64,000 nt of DNA from Anatilimnocola aggregata. GTDB taxonomy: Bacteria > Planctomycetota > Planctomycetia > Pirellulales > Pirellulaceae. The DNA is taken from contig NZ_CP036274.1 of assembly GCF_007747655.1 (NCBI RefSeq), positions 4,154,001 through 4,218,000 of the forward strand. The letters run 5' to 3'. A program made the translations under genes and the position numbers. The number at the start of each line of letters is the position of its first letter. Position 1 is the stretch's first letter. This document shows positions 1 through 9,561 of the stretch, one piece after another. The notes under the pieces were generated by a model. The model was not told where the DNA came from and made no database searches. It saw only the letters and a program-made list of their open reading frames with translations.

Positions 1-27
1 AATACTTCGCTGGTCATGGCTGCTGGG

Positions 28-912
28 TCACTCGCCTGTTTGATCGGTCACGACGAGGCGAAATTGATCCAGGCCAGCGGGCTGGATGCCGAAGACGGTG
101 CGGCGAACCCGCGCGAATTGATTCACCTTCGCTTGCTCGCTTTCGACCCGCAGCAGTTCGGCTTCGAACTCCGGCGGACAAAAGTGAGCGAGGACTTTGC
201 CCGCGGGATTCAGCCCCGCACGTTTGACGAGAATTTCGTCGGCTTCGTGCATCGGCCCGCGGTTCCAAATCAAATACATGCGCGTGTCGGCATTGCCGGG
301 TGCTTCGCGGGTGGGTGGCTTGGGGTTCGAGAGATCGGTCAGATAGGTGACGTTCGGCGAGCCGCCAATTACGCCCAGTTCGATCCCGAAAAAGTCGAGC
401 TGCCGGGCGTAAGTTTCGATGGTCGTGCCGGTCGGGAACCGCAACTCCCAGCGCTCATGATTGGGCAACTCCAGCCCACTCACTTCGTTCGTCCCGCCGC
501 CGCGCACAATGTACGGTGGTGGCGCGGCCACTTCACCAGCACCGACGAAGTTGCGCGCTTGCATACGCAGCGTCGCGCTCATCACCTTGCCGATCACTTC
601 GGGCGTATCGCTGGCTGAAGATTGCTTCGTGTCATCGCCGCTCAGGACAAACGCTGGCAATGCCGGCGGTGGTCCAGGTTCGGCAGCGACGGGAAGTGAA
701 TCGGCGGCGGATGTAGTTGTTGGAGATGAACTAAAGCGGTAGCTGGCGACCACGCCCCCCACGACGATCAACAGCACGACACCCACCGCGCCGATGATGA
801 GCAGAAATCGATTCGACTTCGCGGGCGCGACTGCTGGAGCACTTGGTTCCGCCGCAACGGAAGTAACCGGCTGCGAAGGTTGGGTGTCAGCGAGAGGAGT
901 GCCGGAAGTCAT
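28..912 (-). CDS. Membrane-anchored protein of unknown function
   Basis: A 294-residue protein. The frame is open further upstream, but that part overlaps the preceding gene and looks non-coding, so the ATG at 912 (MTSGTPLADTQ) is preferred. A Pro/Ala-rich cytoplasmic stretch of about 40 residues is followed by one strong membrane segment (FLLIIGAVGVVLLIVVGGVV) and then a Ser/Thr/Pro/Ala-rich linker. The C-terminal half is presumably outside the membrane, with a segment resembling a small alpha/beta fold. I do not recognise the family. It lies 40 bases downstream of the terpenoid-cyclase-like gene on the same strand, so the two are probably co-transcribed and may work together; that is inference from position only. 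Confidence 0.7.
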   Translation of the reverse strand: MTSGTPLADTQPSQPVTSVAAEPSAPAVAPAKSNRFLLIIGAVGVVLLIVVGGVVASYRFSSSPTTTSAADSLPVAAEPGPPPALPAFVLSGDDTKQSSASDTPEVIGKVMSATLRMQARNFVGAGEVAAPPPYIVRGGGTNEVSGLELPNHERWELRFPTGTTIETYARQLDFFGIELGVIGGSPNVTYLTDLSNPKPPTREAPGNADTRMYLIWNRGPMHEADEILVKRAGLNPAGKVLAHFCPPEFEAELLRVESEQAKVNQFARVRRTVFGIQPAGLDQFRLVVTDQTGE

Positions 913-952
913 AAGAGAGAGTCGCAGGCAGACGGGTGCATTTCGGAAGGGG

Positions 953-2602
953 TCAGTTGAAAAATTCCGCATCCGGGCGAATCGACAGGAGCCACAGTTT
1001 CCAACTCTGGATGGCATCGGCGCGGGCCACTTTGTTCGGCTTGTCGCCAAGCGTGCTGGGCGAAACGATCCGCCCAATTTGCCGCAAGCTGTGGTCAGCA
1101 GCAACGACAATTCGCCAATCGAGATCGTCGAGCGCGGCGATTAGCGATTCGGCCCCGTGCAGATCTCTCACCAGACCCAGCACCTTCACCGCGGCCAGAC
1201 GGCTCTCTGCGCCCCCCGTTAGCGCGAGAGTGCGTAGGCGAGCTAAGTGTGTTGCCTGTTCGGCAGCCGTTAGTGGCGTGAGTCGTTCGCGGAGCAGCTC
1301 CAAGTCGCCACTGACAGTGCCGAAAGCCTTGTGCTCGGGTGCGTGCAGGATATCGACCAGCTGCGTGATGGTGACGTTGACCTTGGTCTGCACGATGCGG
1401 CCGGAGCGAATCGCCACTTCCTGGCTATTGCCCGGCAGCCCGCGACCAGAGACAAGGGTCGCCTCGCTGTACGCTCTCGATTTCTCGATGGCCTTCTTCG
1501 TCGAGCGAAGCAGGAAGAGGACGGCGAAAGCGGTATCCGGCGCGTTGAGCGCTTCGTTGGCCCCCTTCCAGCTGCCGTCTTCTTGTTGTTCTTTCTTTAG
1601 ATAGACGAAGCCTTCGTTGTACCAACGGGGTTCTTTGATGAAGCGCCCCTCGGAGGCTTCGTAAAAGCTCTGATATCGTTCGAGGCCGTAGAGGTAATAG
1701 AACGTGAAGCCGGGTGGATCGATCTTATAGTTCTTGGCTAACCAACTGCGGCCGCGCTCTTGCGCCGCGCGAATGTAACGCAGTTCGACCTTGTCGGTCA
1801 GGGCAACCTGAGCCAGCGGCTTTTTGACCGGACGCAGAGCCGGCGGCAATTTGGCGTCGCGCTCGGTGGTCAGTTCGCTCAGTTTGAGCAAGTCGGCAAC
1901 CATGTAGGTGCAACCGAGCCCGGCTGCGGCCATGCTCAGTTTGGCGCTATCCTGCTTGACGAGTTCCATCTTGGGCTTTTTGCCCTCTTCTTCTTCAAAG
2001 GTGGCTTCGCGCCCTTGATAGCCAAAACTGCCGCCCGGATCTTGGGTGCGGATGATCCAGTTGGCCACTTTCTCGGTCGACTCGATGTCGCAACCCAGCC
2101 CCGCTTTCGAGATCTCCCAAAAACTGAGAACGGCGTACTGCGTCATCGAGGTGTCCCCCGTGTCGCGCTCGGGATAGCCCCAGCCCCCGTGCGGCTTTTG
2201 GCGGGCGAGCAAAGAATCGCGCAGCTTGAGGATCTCGACGGAGTACTTGCTGGGATTGAGGGTGCAGAGAAAGATGATCGCGATGCCGGTGCTATAGATA
2301 TCATTCTTGATCTCGGTCGCATCGCGCTTGGTGGCGGCAATGCAGGCCTTTACGGCCGCTTCGATCTTGGGATGCTTTTCGTCGGCGCCATTCTTTAGGA
2401 AGGCGAGGCCGATCAGGCACTTGCCCCCCAGTCGCGCGTCGTCGGCTGTCTCGAGAAATTGGAAGGCCTTGTCGAGGACAGCTTTGACATCCGGGCTATC
2501 GGGCGTGACAGCGCGAGCGGATCGCCACGGGCCGCAGGCCAGTGTCGCAAATACCAACAAACCGCTGAGCCAGCGGAGGTGGTGGAACCGTCGAAGCATC
2601 AT
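953..2602 (-). CDS. Secreted prenyltransferase/squalene-oxidase-repeat-like protein with C-terminal HEAT repeats
   Basis: A 549-residue protein with an N-terminal signal peptide (hydrophobic run after MMLRRFHHLRW, cleavage probably near ARAVTP). Residues of roughly 40-400 carry repeats resembling the alpha/alpha toroid of terpenoid cyclases and prenyltransferase beta subunits: QKPHGGWGYPE, RTQDPGGSFGYQG and KKEQQEDGSWKG are QW/PFTB-type repeat cores. The usual DxDD or DCTAE catalytic motifs are not visible, so enzyme activity is doubtful. The last 100 residues (AAVKVLGLVRD, ESLIAALDDLDWRIVVAADHSLRQIG) look like HEAT repeats. Planctomycetes encode many such exported toroid proteins of unknown role. 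It is probably the first gene of a two-gene unit with the membrane protein downstream. Confidence 0.75.
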   Translation of the reverse strand: MMLRRFHHLRWLSGLLVFATLACGPWRSARAVTPDSPDVKAVLDKAFQFLETADDARLGGKCLIGLAFLKNGADEKHPKIEAAVKACIAATKRDATEIKNDIYSTGIAIIFLCTLNPSKYSVEILKLRDSLLARQKPHGGWGYPERDTGDTSMTQYAVLSFWEISKAGLGCDIESTEKVANWIIRTQDPGGSFGYQGREATFEEEEGKKPKMELVKQDSAKLSMAAAGLGCTYMVADLLKLSELTTERDAKLPPALRPVKKPLAQVALTDKVELRYIRAAQERGRSWLAKNYKIDPPGFTFYYLYGLERYQSFYEASEGRFIKEPRWYNEGFVYLKKEQQEDGSWKGANEALNAPDTAFAVLFLLRSTKKAIEKSRAYSEATLVSGRGLPGNSQEVAIRSGRIVQTKVNVTITQLVDILHAPEHKAFGTVSGDLELLRERLTPLTAAEQATHLARLRTLALTGGAESRLAAVKVLGLVRDLHGAESLIAALDDLDWRIVVAADHSLRQIGRIVSPSTLGDKPNKVARADAIQSWKLWLLSIRPDAEFFN

Positions 2603-2826
2603 GGCGGCAGCCCCGGGGTGGACAAACCCAAGTCGGCCAGGCGTGCAGAACTACGGTAAATAGTCGGTGCAACGCAGAAAAGATGGAGACAAGTCGTTCG
2701 CTCGGCGAACTCCAGGGATGCTAACGAGCCTGCTGGCCGCTGTCAAACAAAAACCGACAGTAATGTCGAGGAACTCGACAAAGCGAGGAGAAAAACGACT
2801 TCATGAAGCGTGATGAGTAGTAGACC

Positions 2827-3636
2827 CTATTTCGGCAGCGACTTCAAAAAGGCCGAGATGGCCGCGTTCACTTCGGCTGGCTTTTCGAGCGGGGCCATGT
2901 GCCCAGCACCCGCGATGCTGACGTATTTCGCACCGGGAATCGTTTCGGCAATTTCTTTCATTTCAGCGGGAGGGGCGATGGCATCTTCCGCGCCGCAAAT
3001 GATGAGCGTGGGAACATCGATCTTGGCCAGTTCCTTGGTGAAGTCGGGCCGCTCGGCCATGCCGCGGAGCGCGGCGGCCACACCCGCGGGAGGTGCAGCG
3101 AGCATCACTTTTTTCGTAGCGGTGACGAAGTCAGCGTCGCGTTCGACGGCGGCAGCGGGGAATAACTTAGGGAGCATCGCGTCTGCTACCACTTGCGAGC
3201 CCTCGGTCTCGACCTTGGTCGCTGTTTCCAGTCGCCCGGCGGCCGCTTTCTCGTTATCGGCCACCGCCCGCGAATCGCAGACAATCAACCCGGCGAGTCG
3301 TTGGCGATGGTGGGCATAAAATTGCCACGCCACGTAGCCACCCATCGAGAGCCCGCAGAAGACAACCGGTTCGGTGATCTCCAGCGCGTCGAGCAGTTGG
3401 GCCAGTTCATCCGCATATTCCCGCATCGTCGTCTTGGACGATGTGGCCGCAATGCTTTGGCCGAATCCGCGCAAGTCGGGAGAAATCACCCGAAATTCGC
3501 TGGCCAGCGCGGCGATCTGTCCTTGCCACATCGTGTGATCCAGCGGAAAGCCATGCACCAGCAAGAGAGGCCGGCCACTTCCTTGATCGACGACATTCAT
3601 CTGCAGATTACCGACGGTAACTTTGTTGCCACTCAT
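2827..3636 (-). CDS. Alpha/beta hydrolase
   Basis: A 269-residue alpha/beta-hydrolase fold enzyme. The oxyanion-hole HGFP motif is near residue 29, the nucleophile elbow GLSMGG puts the catalytic serine at about residue 97, and GAEDAIAPP carries the probable acid residue. GAGHMAPLEKP near the C-terminus carries the histidine. No signal peptide is visible, so it should act in the cytoplasm. The length fits single-domain esterase, haloperoxidase-like or 3-oxoadipate enol-lactonase-like members, and the sequence alone does not separate these. It stands by itself on the minus strand, 63 bases upstream of the DUF2752 gene end, with no pathway partner nearby. The family is certain; the substrate is unknown. 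Confidence 0.88.
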   Translation of the reverse strand: MSGNKVTVGNLQMNVVDQGSGRPLLLVHGFPLDHTMWQGQIAALASEFRVISPDLRGFGQSIAATSSKTTMREYADELAQLLDALEITEPVVFCGLSMGGYVAWQFYAHHRQRLAGLIVCDSRAVADNEKAAAGRLETATKVETEGSQVVADAMLPKLFPAAAVERDADFVTATKKVMLAAPPAGVAAALRGMAERPDFTKELAKIDVPTLIICGAEDAIAPPAEMKEIAETIPGAKYVSIAGAGHMAPLEKPAEVNAAISAFLKSLPK

Positions 3637-3699
3637 GGTTGTCTCGTTTCTGTTGTCCGGTTGGTCAGGCGCGATTGCGCATGCGCGACGCTTCCAAAT

Positions 3700-4233
3700 T
3701 CACCACGCTGGGAGAAATTTAGCCACCCATTGAACAATGAGCACAACGAACAGGGCGATAAACACGCCTTGCGCGACAGTGGTCAGGTTCCAGGGTCGGT
3801 GGCCACGCCCTACACGCAATAATTGCGCCAGGCGATAAGGAATCTGAAAGAGAACCACGGGAAACAGCAACACGCCAGCTGGATTGAAGTGCCAGGCTGC
3901 CAGCAGTTGCCCGTGCGCGAGCGAAATGAATGACCGCGTCAGCCCACAGCCCGGACAATCGAGCCCCGTAGCACGACGAAAATAGCAGAGTTCCGGAAGT
4001 GAGAACCAGGTGCCAGGCAGGCGAACCTCGTGCACTTCGTGCACCTTCATTGTGGCCGCCAATACGATGACCAACACCGAACCAGCCAGCAGCCATAAAT
4101 GAATTGCCCCGTCGAAGCGACGAACTTCGCCCTCCGTAGCTTGAGCGGGCACCGATTCATCGGGCGCGGCTTCATCGGTGATGATAGCAACCATGGCAGG
4201 TCGGGCAGTCGAAGAACTGGCGGCAGTCATCAT
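3700..4233 (-). CDS. DUF2752 family membrane protein
   Basis: A 177-residue membrane protein. The longer open frame (from 4299) would overlap the upstream gene, so the start is the ATG at 4233 or its neighbour at 4230, just 4 bases past that gene's stop. The diagnostic DUF2752 motif CPGCGLTRSF is preceded by one hydrophobic helix (LAGSVLVIVLAATM). Two more follow (GVLLFPVVLFQIPYRLAQLL and GVFIALFVVLIVQWVAKFL). DUF2752 proteins are small bacterial inner-membrane proteins of unknown function. The tight coupling with the TPR/HEAT gene suggests translation from the same message. Confidence 0.85.
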   Translation of the reverse strand: MMTAASSSTARPAMVAIITDEAAPDESVPAQATEGEVRRFDGAIHLWLLAGSVLVIVLAATMKVHEVHEVRLPGTWFSLPELCYFRRATGLDCPGCGLTRSFISLAHGQLLAAWHFNPAGVLLFPVVLFQIPYRLAQLLRVGRGHRPWNLTTVAQGVFIALFVVLIVQWVAKFLPAW

Positions 4234-4237
4234 CAGC

Positions 4238-6145
4238 TTATGGCGTGGCCGCCGGCTTTGCGGCCCGCTGCCTGGCCAGAGCTTGTTCGAATAATTCAAG
4301 CTGCCGGCGAATCTGCCCCGAATGAGGCTGCAACTTCACGGCCTGCGACTGCTGCTTCACCGCATTCTCAAAGTCACCTTTGGCATAGTAACAGCGGCCC
4401 AGGGTATCCCAGTAACCACCTTCATCGGGGCGGACTTCCAGCGACCGCTGGCTGCACTTCAGGGCCTCGTCGAAATCTCCCTGCGTATTGCTCACCAGCC
4501 AGGCAAGTTGATTGCAGGCAATGGCCAATTGCAGATTGAACTGTGCTCGCATCTGTTCGTTCTGCGCTTCCTGCGCATTCTCGCGCGACTCGGCAACCTG
4601 ATCGCGAAAATCTTTGGCCGAAGCTTCGATCTGGTCGATGACTTCTTTCCGCTCGTCGGCCGTCAGGTTCGGCAGGCGAAACTGCCCAATCAGCACATCG
4701 GCATCGGTCGGGTCGGACTCAATCGCCTTGGCCAGTTCGGCTTTTTCTTTCGCATGGTCCTTCTGCTCGTGATAATGCCGCGAGAAGAAATAATGCATCC
4801 GTGAGCGAACTGCTTCGGGGTCTCGCCGGGCACGAATGGCCATATCGCGGGCTACTTCTCCCTTGGCATCGTCCCCTTCGGGATACATCAGTTCGATGGC
4901 GGGCTTGAGCGATTCTGCCGCGGCCAGTTCTTGCCCCTGATCGTGCAATTGTTCCGAAAGTTGAAAGCGGGCCTTAAAGTCGGCAACGGATCCGGGAGCG
5001 GCCGTCTTCATGACGACGCGATATTCCTGCTCTGCAAAATCGAACAAGCCTCGGTCGCCGAGCAAGGCTGCGACTCGCAGATGCTCTTCCAGGTTGTCTT
5101 TACGCAGTTCGAGTGCCGTTTGCGCCATCTCGGCAGCCTTCTTCGCGGCAGCTTTATCGTTTTTGCCGAGCGCCAGAAAAGCTTGAGCGCGCAGATAGAG
5201 GAGCAGCGCATCGTCGGCAACGATATGCGGGAACCGATCGCCGACATCGATCACCACTTGCCAGGCCTGGCGATGAACCAGCCAATCGACAATCTCGGTG
5301 ACTTGCGCTGGGTCGCCATCGAGCAGGTCGATGGTTTGCCGCATCAGGGCGATCGCTTCCTGATCGCGATTCAACTGCTGCAGCAGTTTGATCTGCCACC
5401 GATACAAATCGCGCACCAGTTGCCGACTGGTCAACGCGGGCTGAAGCGCGAGCAGTTCCTGCTCTTTCTCAATCGTGACTTGCCACTCGGCCACGCTGGC
5501 GGCGGGATCGCGGAGCGTATCGCAATAGGTTTGCAGCCATTGTATTGCGGGACGTTTGCTTGCCCCGATGCCGGCGGCAATGGTCGTGGCCGTTTGTGCG
5601 CGCAGGTCACCCTTTGTCGGTTCGGGGCGATGCAGAACTAAAATCGCGGCATGCTTCGACAGAATCGGATTCACTTCGTACCGCGCGAGTCGGCAGAGAG
5701 CCGTGAGGCTGGGCAGATCTTCCATGTTGCCGAGACGATCCATTCGGCTGCGGCGCTCTTCGTCCGATTGTTCGCCATACGACTTCAGCAGGCGGGCCAC
5801 TTCGGGAGGATCGGTTTCGTCGTACCAACGCACCGACATGCCGCGAACCAAAAATCGGGCCCGCATTTGCACTTCGAGCACGGGGTGATATTGCGCGGCT
5901 ACCAGCGCATCGAACGCTTCGAGCCCCATCCGGCTCAGCCGAGCCTGCGCCAACTGACGAATGGCGAAATCGTCGTCACCCAGTTGCTCGACCAGGGCGG
6001 CAACTTTCGGGTCGATATCGCCCGCCCCCCGCTTTTCCGGCGGATCGGCAGCTGGCAGCAACGCACACCAGGCAGGCCCGAAAAACAACCAGCCCAATAA
6101 CAACAGCCCCACGAAACTGCTGGCTGTTTTCGATTGATGATTCAT
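4238..6145 (-). CDS. Exported HEAT/TPR-repeat protein
   Basis: A 635-residue protein with an N-terminal signal or anchor (hydrophobic run SFVGLLLLGWLFFGPAWC). Residues of about 45-110 form a HEAT-like segment (VAALVEQLGDDDFAIRQLAQARLSRMG) of a type common in planctomycete exported proteins. The central and C-terminal parts are helical and TPR-like; the clearest unit is around 560-605 (GYWDTLGRCYYAKGDFENAVKQ). No catalytic domain is visible, so a scaffold role is likely. It is the first gene of a pair with the DUF2752 gene starting 4 bases later. Confidence 0.8.
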   Translation of the reverse strand: MNHQSKTASSFVGLLLLGWLFFGPAWCALLPAADPPEKRGAGDIDPKVAALVEQLGDDDFAIRQLAQARLSRMGLEAFDALVAAQYHPVLEVQMRARFLVRGMSVRWYDETDPPEVARLLKSYGEQSDEERRSRMDRLGNMEDLPSLTALCRLARYEVNPILSKHAAILVLHRPEPTKGDLRAQTATTIAAGIGASKRPAIQWLQTYCDTLRDPAASVAEWQVTIEKEQELLALQPALTSRQLVRDLYRWQIKLLQQLNRDQEAIALMRQTIDLLDGDPAQVTEIVDWLVHRQAWQVVIDVGDRFPHIVADDALLLYLRAQAFLALGKNDKAAAKKAAEMAQTALELRKDNLEEHLRVAALLGDRGLFDFAEQEYRVVMKTAAPGSVADFKARFQLSEQLHDQGQELAAAESLKPAIELMYPEGDDAKGEVARDMAIRARRDPEAVRSRMHYFFSRHYHEQKDHAKEKAELAKAIESDPTDADVLIGQFRLPNLTADERKEVIDQIEASAKDFRDQVAESRENAQEAQNEQMRAQFNLQLAIACNQLAWLVSNTQGDFDEALKCSQRSLEVRPDEGGYWDTLGRCYYAKGDFENAVKQQSQAVKLQPHSGQIRRQLELFEQALARQRAAKPAATP

Positions 6146-6275
6146 CAGCGTGTGCCCTTCTCGCGCCTGATCCGTGAGCCTCTACCGACAGTGTAGTTTA
6201 ATTCCTACCCGCCCATCTTCCTGATTCATCCCAGAATAACCCAGCTTGCTCGACTGCGGCAAGCGCGATTACCCC

Positions 6276-6330
6276 GTAGACGAGTCATTCCATGACTCGC
6301 TGGGCCTCGGTCACGGAATGACCCAGCTAC
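6276..6330. repeat. Short palindromic intergenic repeat, copy 1 (complex form)
   Basis: This repeat lies in the 224-base gap between two minus-strand genes. It begins with GTAG at 6276 and ends with CTAC at 6330. Inside are two hairpins. The first has arms CGAGTCAT and ATGACTCG (6281-6299) with a 3-base loop. The second is nested: CTGGG/CCCAG outside and GGTCA/TGACC inside (6300-6326). The GAGTCA-type arms and the GTAG border match the palindromes at 59156 and 62262, so the three appear to be one REP-like family. Confidence 0.6.
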
Positions 6331-6369
6331 GGATAAAGCGGCCCGTGCGGGACGAAGACAAGTCCGCTC

Positions 6370-9300
6370 TTACTTCCCGTTGGCGTCATCCATCGGAAGT
6401 GGCACTTGCTCGGGGCCCATTAGATAAGCGAGTAGTTGCTGAACCTGGTCGGTCGAGAGATTTTGCAGCAGGCCGTCGGGCATCATGGAGACGGGCGAGA
6501 CTTTTCGCTCCTCGATTTCATCGGCCGGGACAACGATCTTTTCGTTGACCGTTTGGACGGTGATGGCGGTTTTCGATTCCTCCACAATCAGCCCGGTGAT
6601 GATTCGTCCGCTAGTCGTGGCAATCACTTGCATCTGGTAATCCTTATTCACCGCAGCGCTCGGATCGATGAGCGTATTCAGCAGGTAATCGAGATTCGTC
6701 CGCTGCGAGCCGGTGATATCGGGACCGATCTTGCCCCCGGCATCAAAGAATCGATGGCAGTTCGCGCAGGTCTTTTGAAAGAGGACGCGGCCCGCGGCGC
6801 GATCGGCGCGGGCAATCGCGTCGGGAGTGACTCGCCGCTTGATGTTCGCGACCAGCAGTTGCTTATCGGCTGGCGACTCGCGCAATTCTCCCCAGACCGC
6901 TTTCACGCGGGCAGTGAGCTCGGCATGATCGAGGCTGAAGAGTTGCCGAGCGGTGTAGGCGGTCACATCGCTGCGGGCAATCTTGTTCGCTTCTAACGCA
7001 TCGACCAGCTTCATGGCCCAGGCGCTGCGCGCGGCCAATGTTTGCAGCGCATCTTGCCGGGCCGCGCTGGGGAGCGAGTTGTAGTTATTCAGAATGATTG
7101 TCGGCGTTTCCGGATTCTCATATTCGGCGAGTCCGCGCAGCGCTACCCGCGCGACAGCTGGATCGGCAGCTAATTTGAGCAAGAGAAAATCGACATTCGC
7201 AGCCTTCTTTGCGACGAGCGCTTGCAGCGCTCGATTGCGGACGGCGGGAATTACTTTCTCGTCGGCAGCTTGAGTTTTAAGGAGTTCAAGCGCCGTGGGA
7301 TCATCGAAAATCAGCGCCAATTGCAGGGCTTGTTCAAGCAAGCGGTCATCGCGGCGTTCCTTCAAGCTGACAAACGTTGCAGGCCACGATTCCGGCATCG
7401 GCACACTGCGACGACCTTCGAGCCCGGTAATGATGCCGGTGAGAAACTCCTGCTGCGTCTCTCCTTTGGTGCCGCCGAGCAGTTTAATCGCCGCTGCTAA
7501 CTCATCCTTCGCCGCTGGAATGCCGGCGATGCGTCGGCCAATGAAGCGGGCCACGAGTGGCAACTCCGTTGTGCCCGCAAGTGACACAAAGCGCGCAGCA
7601 TCTTCGTTCACCAGCGGCTCGATCGCATACCAGATCATCAGCGGCAGGTTTTCATCGTCGGCGTCTTCGCTTCGCTGTAACAATCGTTCGGCAATCGTCC
7701 ACCGCTGCTCGGGCTTCAAGCGCTGCAAGCAACTGGCAATATGCAATCGCACGAGGGGTGAAACATCGTGCGCGGCCAGCATGGAGAAGCGATCGAGGGC
7801 AGCAGCTGGAGGATCGCGATCTTCGCACAGCAGCCGCACCGCCCAGGCGCGAATGTATTCGTTTTCATTCCCTAATTGTTCGATCAGCAAGGCATCGTTC
7901 AATTCGCCGATCACTTGAAGTGCCCACAGTGCGCGGAGCTTCTTCGGCACTTCGATCTGTTCGCTGTACATTGCCCTCAGTTGCTGGGCGACGTCGGTCA
8001 TGTCTTGTCCCGCCGCCATTCGTTCTTGCAGCAGTCGCCGCGCATGTTGCACGTGCCAGTCGTTGCGATGCAATTGCTTCTCGACCAGCTCTTTGTTGCT
8101 CAGCTTCGCGAAGTCGACGGCACCCGTTTGGGGCTGGCCATACGAAATCTTGTAGATGCGGCCCGTCTCGCGTCGTGTATTCTTCACGCTATGGCATTCG
8201 CCCGTATCCGACCAATCGCTGGCGAAGACCGAGCCATCGGGGCCGTAGCGTAGCGTCACGCCCATGTACCAAGGGTCTTTCGAGCGCATCAGGTCGTCGC
8301 CATGCGCAGCGAGATAACCCGAGCCTGAACGGCGGAGCAGGTCGTTGTTGATGCGACGGCCGTGAATGTTGTTCGTAAAGAGGGTGTTGCGATATTTGTC
8401 GGGCCAGTTGTCGCCCAGATAAACCATCGTGCCGCAGTGGGCATGTCCGCCTCCCGCTTTGTCTTCAGCAGCGGAACCAAGACCATCGCGCACGTTGCCG
8501 GCCCCGACAAAGTGCAAATGGTCGGCAATGGTATCTATTCGCTGATAAGCGTATTGGCTCGACTCGCGATTGCGCCACGGTTCGTAATGCGCGCCATAGA
8601 TGACGTGAAACAAGTGTGGATTGACGCAATTGCAGATGAACGATTCGCCGAAGTCGTTCCAATCGATGCCCCAAGGGTTGGTCGTGCCGTCAGCGTACGG
8701 TTCCCACTCGTGCGTGATGGGATGATAGCGATAGACGCCGCCATCGAAACGTACTCGCTCTTCCTTCGGAGTACCCGGTTTGCCGAGGAGCGACCAATTT
8801 GTGCGGCCGTGAGTGCCGTACAGCCAGCCATCGGGGCCCCACGAAAAACCATTGGCCAGGTTGTGCGAATTGGCGTGATTGCCAAACCCATCGAGCAGCA
8901 CTTGCGGCGCGCCGTCAGGCTGGTCGTCGCCATCGCGGTCGGGAATGAAGTAGAGGTTCGGTGGCGACATCACCCACGCGCCGCCAAAGCCCACTTCGAT
9001 CCCGGTCACATAGTTCAGCTGATCGTAGAAGATGGTGCGCTTGTCGAAGCGGCCGTCGTTGTCGGTATCTTCGAAGATGAGAATTCGATCGCCCGGTTTC
9101 GTGCCGTGATGCGGATAGTTGTAAGCCTCGGCGACCCATAGCCGGCCACGATCGTCGATACAGAAACCGATGGGCTGTTGCACGTCCGGTTCGCCAGCGA
9201 ACAGCGTGACTTGAAAACCAGCAGGGACCACCATTGTCCGCGCGGCCTCGAGCGGCGGCAGAGGTTCGTCGACTTCGAGCTCGCGTGGCGGATTGGCAGC

Positions 9301-9414
9301 GGGCTGCTGCGCCTGCATGACGGTGCCACTACTGAAGAGGGCGAGCGCCAGCAGCGGCACGAGCAGGCCGATGGATAGCAACCTCAGCCGGGCAGGAATC
9401 AACTTGTTCGACAT
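6370..9414 (-). CDS. PVC-type heme-binding CxxCH / membrane-bound dehydrogenase-domain protein
   Basis: A 1014-residue secreted protein. The ATG at 9414 (MSNKLIPARLRLL) is chosen because a signal peptide follows at once and a GAGAG-like ribosome site precedes it. Residues of about 50-430 form a beta-propeller of the planctomycete 'membrane-bound dehydrogenase' N-terminal type (PIGFCIDDRGRLWVAEAYNYPHHG; WGPDGWLYGTHGRTNW). Residues of about 470-860 are helical HEAT-like repeats. Near residue 880 comes a CANCH heme-attachment site, followed by GGKIGPDITGSQR and a DYQ...G.I.TG segment typical of TIGR02603-like heme domains. Such proteins are greatly expanded in Planctomycetes and are thought to be exported cytochrome-linked sugar or polyol dehydrogenases, but no substrate is established. 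Confidence 0.9.
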   Translation of the reverse strand: MSNKLIPARLRLLSIGLLVPLLALALFSSGTVMQAQQPAANPPRELEVDEPLPPLEAARTMVVPAGFQVTLFAGEPDVQQPIGFCIDDRGRLWVAEAYNYPHHGTKPGDRILIFEDTDNDGRFDKRTIFYDQLNYVTGIEVGFGGAWVMSPPNLYFIPDRDGDDQPDGAPQVLLDGFGNHANSHNLANGFSWGPDGWLYGTHGRTNWSLLGKPGTPKEERVRFDGGVYRYHPITHEWEPYADGTTNPWGIDWNDFGESFICNCVNPHLFHVIYGAHYEPWRNRESSQYAYQRIDTIADHLHFVGAGNVRDGLGSAAEDKAGGGHAHCGTMVYLGDNWPDKYRNTLFTNNIHGRRINNDLLRRSGSGYLAAHGDDLMRSKDPWYMGVTLRYGPDGSVFASDWSDTGECHSVKNTRRETGRIYKISYGQPQTGAVDFAKLSNKELVEKQLHRNDWHVQHARRLLQERMAAGQDMTDVAQQLRAMYSEQIEVPKKLRALWALQVIGELNDALLIEQLGNENEYIRAWAVRLLCEDRDPPAAALDRFSMLAAHDVSPLVRLHIASCLQRLKPEQRWTIAERLLQRSEDADDENLPLMIWYAIEPLVNEDAARFVSLAGTTELPLVARFIGRRIAGIPAAKDELAAAIKLLGGTKGETQQEFLTGIITGLEGRRSVPMPESWPATFVSLKERRDDRLLEQALQLALIFDDPTALELLKTQAADEKVIPAVRNRALQALVAKKAANVDFLLLKLAADPAVARVALRGLAEYENPETPTIILNNYNSLPSAARQDALQTLAARSAWAMKLVDALEANKIARSDVTAYTARQLFSLDHAELTARVKAVWGELRESPADKQLLVANIKRRVTPDAIARADRAAGRVLFQKTCANCHRFFDAGGKIGPDITGSQRTNLDYLLNTLIDPSAAVNKDYQMQVIATTSGRIITGLIVEESKTAITVQTVNEKIVVPADEIEERKVSPVSMMPDGLLQNLSTDQVQQLLAYLMGPEQVPLPMDDANGK

Positions 9415-9561
9415 TACAGCTCTCGCGGCTCGCTTGCACACATGAATCGACGAGCTTGAATAATCGCCCACAGAATTGTGCCTGACAAGGCACACAGCTT
9501 GCACTTCGTGAAAGCCAGACCTTTTGATTCCCCAGCAGATAACACCTTCAGGTGCGCAATC

